Shown one piece after another: positions 6,284 to 7,036 of a DNA stretch of 7,036 nucleotides; position 1 is the first letter of the stretch, and the number at the start of each line of letters is the position of its first letter. The notes under the pieces are model-generated. The model was given only the letters and a program-made list of their open reading frames with translations. It was not told where the DNA came from and did no database searches. Position numbers and translations under genes: made by a program. Location: positions 1 to 7,036 of the forward strand of contig CAMPKL010000182.1 in NCBI GenBank assembly GCA_946887065.1. The letters are read 5' to 3'. Source of the DNA: an uncultured Bryobacterales bacterium. GTDB lineage: Bacteria; Acidobacteriota; Terriglobia; Bryobacterales; UBA6623.

Positions 6284-6958
6284 CTAGACGTGGACGGCGT
6301 GAGCGCTTGCGACACGCTCCCTTAAAGATTTTACGGCTTGAGCGGCGTCAGGGGTTCCAAAAATGCTGGAACCGGCGACGAAAATGTCACACCCGGCGCG
6401 AGTCAACTCGGCGATGTTGCTCTCGTCGACGCCGCCGTCAACCTCGATCTTGAAGCTCAGCCCGAGCGCCTGGCGCAGTTCGGCGAGCTGCACGATTTTC
6501 GATAGAGCCAGCGGCAAGAACTTCTGTCCGCCGAAACCCGGGTTGACGCTCATGACCAAAACCAAGTCGACCATATCGAGGACGTGGTCGAGCGTTTCGA
6601 CAGGCGTCGCGGGGTTGAGAGCCACGCCCGCTTGCGCGCCGTGGTCCTTGATGAGCTGCAGGCTGCGGTGCAGGTGACGGGTCGCTTCTTGGTGGATGGT
6701 GACGTTCTGGGCCCCTGCCGCGACAAAGGCGGGCGCGTAAGCGTCGGGGTCTGAAATCATCAGATGGCAGTCGAGAAACAAGTCGGTGGCCTTGCGCAAC
6801 GAGGCGACGACGGGCACGCCGATGGAGATGTTGGGGACGAAATGCCCGTCCATGACATCGACATGGATCATCCTGACCCCGGCGCGTCGGACGGCGGCGA
6901 CCTCATCGCCGAGGCGAGCGAAGTCGGCCGACAGAATGGAAGGCGCGATTTCAGCCAT
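6284..6958 (-). CDS. rpe: Ribulose-phosphate 3-epimerase
   Basis: This full-length 224-residue TIM-barrel enzyme interconverts D-ribulose 5-phosphate and D-xylulose 5-phosphate in the pentose phosphate or Calvin pathway, in the cytoplasm. It starts with the family signature APSILSADFARLGDEV (5-20). The metal site is visible as His32 and Asp34 (IHVDVMDGHFVPN), His65 (DCHLM) and Asp174 (EVDGGV); Asp34 and Asp174 also serve as the acid/base pair. The phosphate loop region contains MSVNPGFGGQKF (136-147) and VAGSSIFG (194-201). ATG 6958 is fixed by the conserved N-terminus, yet no Shine-Dalgarno precedes it. It is followed closely by bamD, so a metabolic and an envelope gene share a transcript. 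Confidence 0.97.
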   Translation of the reverse strand: MAEIAPSILSADFARLGDEVAAVRRAGVRMIHVDVMDGHFVPNISIGVPVVASLRKATDLFLDCHLMISDPDAYAPAFVAAGAQNVTIHQEATRHLHRSLQLIKDHGAQAGVALNPATPVETLDHVLDMVDLVLVMSVNPGFGGQKFLPLALSKIVQLAELRQALGLSFKIEVDGGVDESNIAELTRAGCDIFVAGSSIFGTPDAAQAVKSLRERVASAHAVHV

Positions 6959-6967
6959 CGAATCAAT

Positions 6968-6973
6968 ATTATA
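6968..6973 (-). promoter_or_regulatory. Consensus -10 box (TATAAT) close to rpe
   Basis: The minus strand reads TATAAT, a perfect -10 hexamer, ending 9 nt before the rpe ATG. Transcription would start about 2-4 nt before the ATG, giving a leaderless or nearly leaderless mRNA, consistent with the absence of a Shine-Dalgarno. No convincing -35 box is found at 16-18 bp, and there is no TGn extension, so the call is tentative. Confidence 0.4.
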
Positions 6974-7036
6974 GCGGGCTCCGATGCCTCAGCCACCGCT
7001 CCATCGCACCTCACCCCAGCACAACCTCACCCCCAT
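6974..7036. other. Right-edge stretch upstream of rpe, no identified gene
   Basis: Two minus-strand frames are open from the window edge, ending at TGA codons at 7011 and 6989. Either could be the last residues of an upstream gene (ending GGEVVLG or EVRWSGG). The stretches are too short to identify, and the only other reading is a trivial 11-codon ORF. No RNA or repeat is evident. Confidence 0.3.

Noticed and set aside
6274..6315. In-frame GTG start for the BamD-like protein
   Set aside because: It would overlap rpe by 32 nt and put 14 polar residues before an otherwise normal lipoprotein signal peptide.
1..7036. tRNA, rRNA, CRISPR, IS element or phage remnants
   Set aside because: I saw no direct repeat array, transposase or integrase motif, or tRNA-like cloverleaf; the sequence is almost fully covered by ordinary genes.

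Overview
The window looks like a GC-rich (about 60 % by eye) chromosomal segment of an acidobacterium. The strongest clue is a PadR-type repressor overlapping a very long MacB/FtsX-like permease that starts with a cytoplasmic prefix domain. This is the 'acidobacterial PadR plus duplicated orphan permease (ADOP)' pairing, which is expanded in Solibacter/Bryobacter-like Acidobacteriota. The phylum call is fairly secure; anything finer is a guess. All eight recognised genes lie on the minus strand, so transcription runs from the right edge to the left edge.

Right part (7036 to 5188): rpe, the pentose-phosphate epimerase, is followed 10 nt later by a BamD-like outer-membrane assembly lipoprotein. 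A perfect TATAAT box lies so close to the rpe start codon that a leaderless or nearly leaderless transcript is possible. The last 60 or so bases at the right edge hold no gene I can identify.

Middle part (5187 to 2825): after a 102-nt spacer rich in inverted repeats comes a tight run of four genes. They are a stand-alone REC-domain response regulator with a helical C-terminal tail and no DNA-binding domain, a YajQ-family nucleotide/cyclic-di-GMP-binding protein (7 nt gap), a COG2945-type alpha/beta hydrolase (8 nt gap), and a small multi-pass membrane protein of unknown function (20 nt gap). The spacing suggests one operon. The regulator next to YajQ suggests signalling, but that link is inference.

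Left part (2824 to 1): padR has its own promoter, overlapped by a 9-bp inverted repeat that looks like its operator. The ADOP permease start codon overlaps the padR stop codon (ATGA). The permease is open over 808 codons and runs off the left edge, missing roughly its last transmembrane segment. No ATPase gene lies beside it.

The window contains no RNA gene, CRISPR array, insertion sequence, integrase or phage gene that I can see, and no gene-free stretch longer than 300 bases. I do not see a clearly new multi-gene system. The items most worth a second look are the PadR operator, the unusual response regulator beside yajQ, the competing hairpins in front of that regulator, and the near-leaderless promoters.
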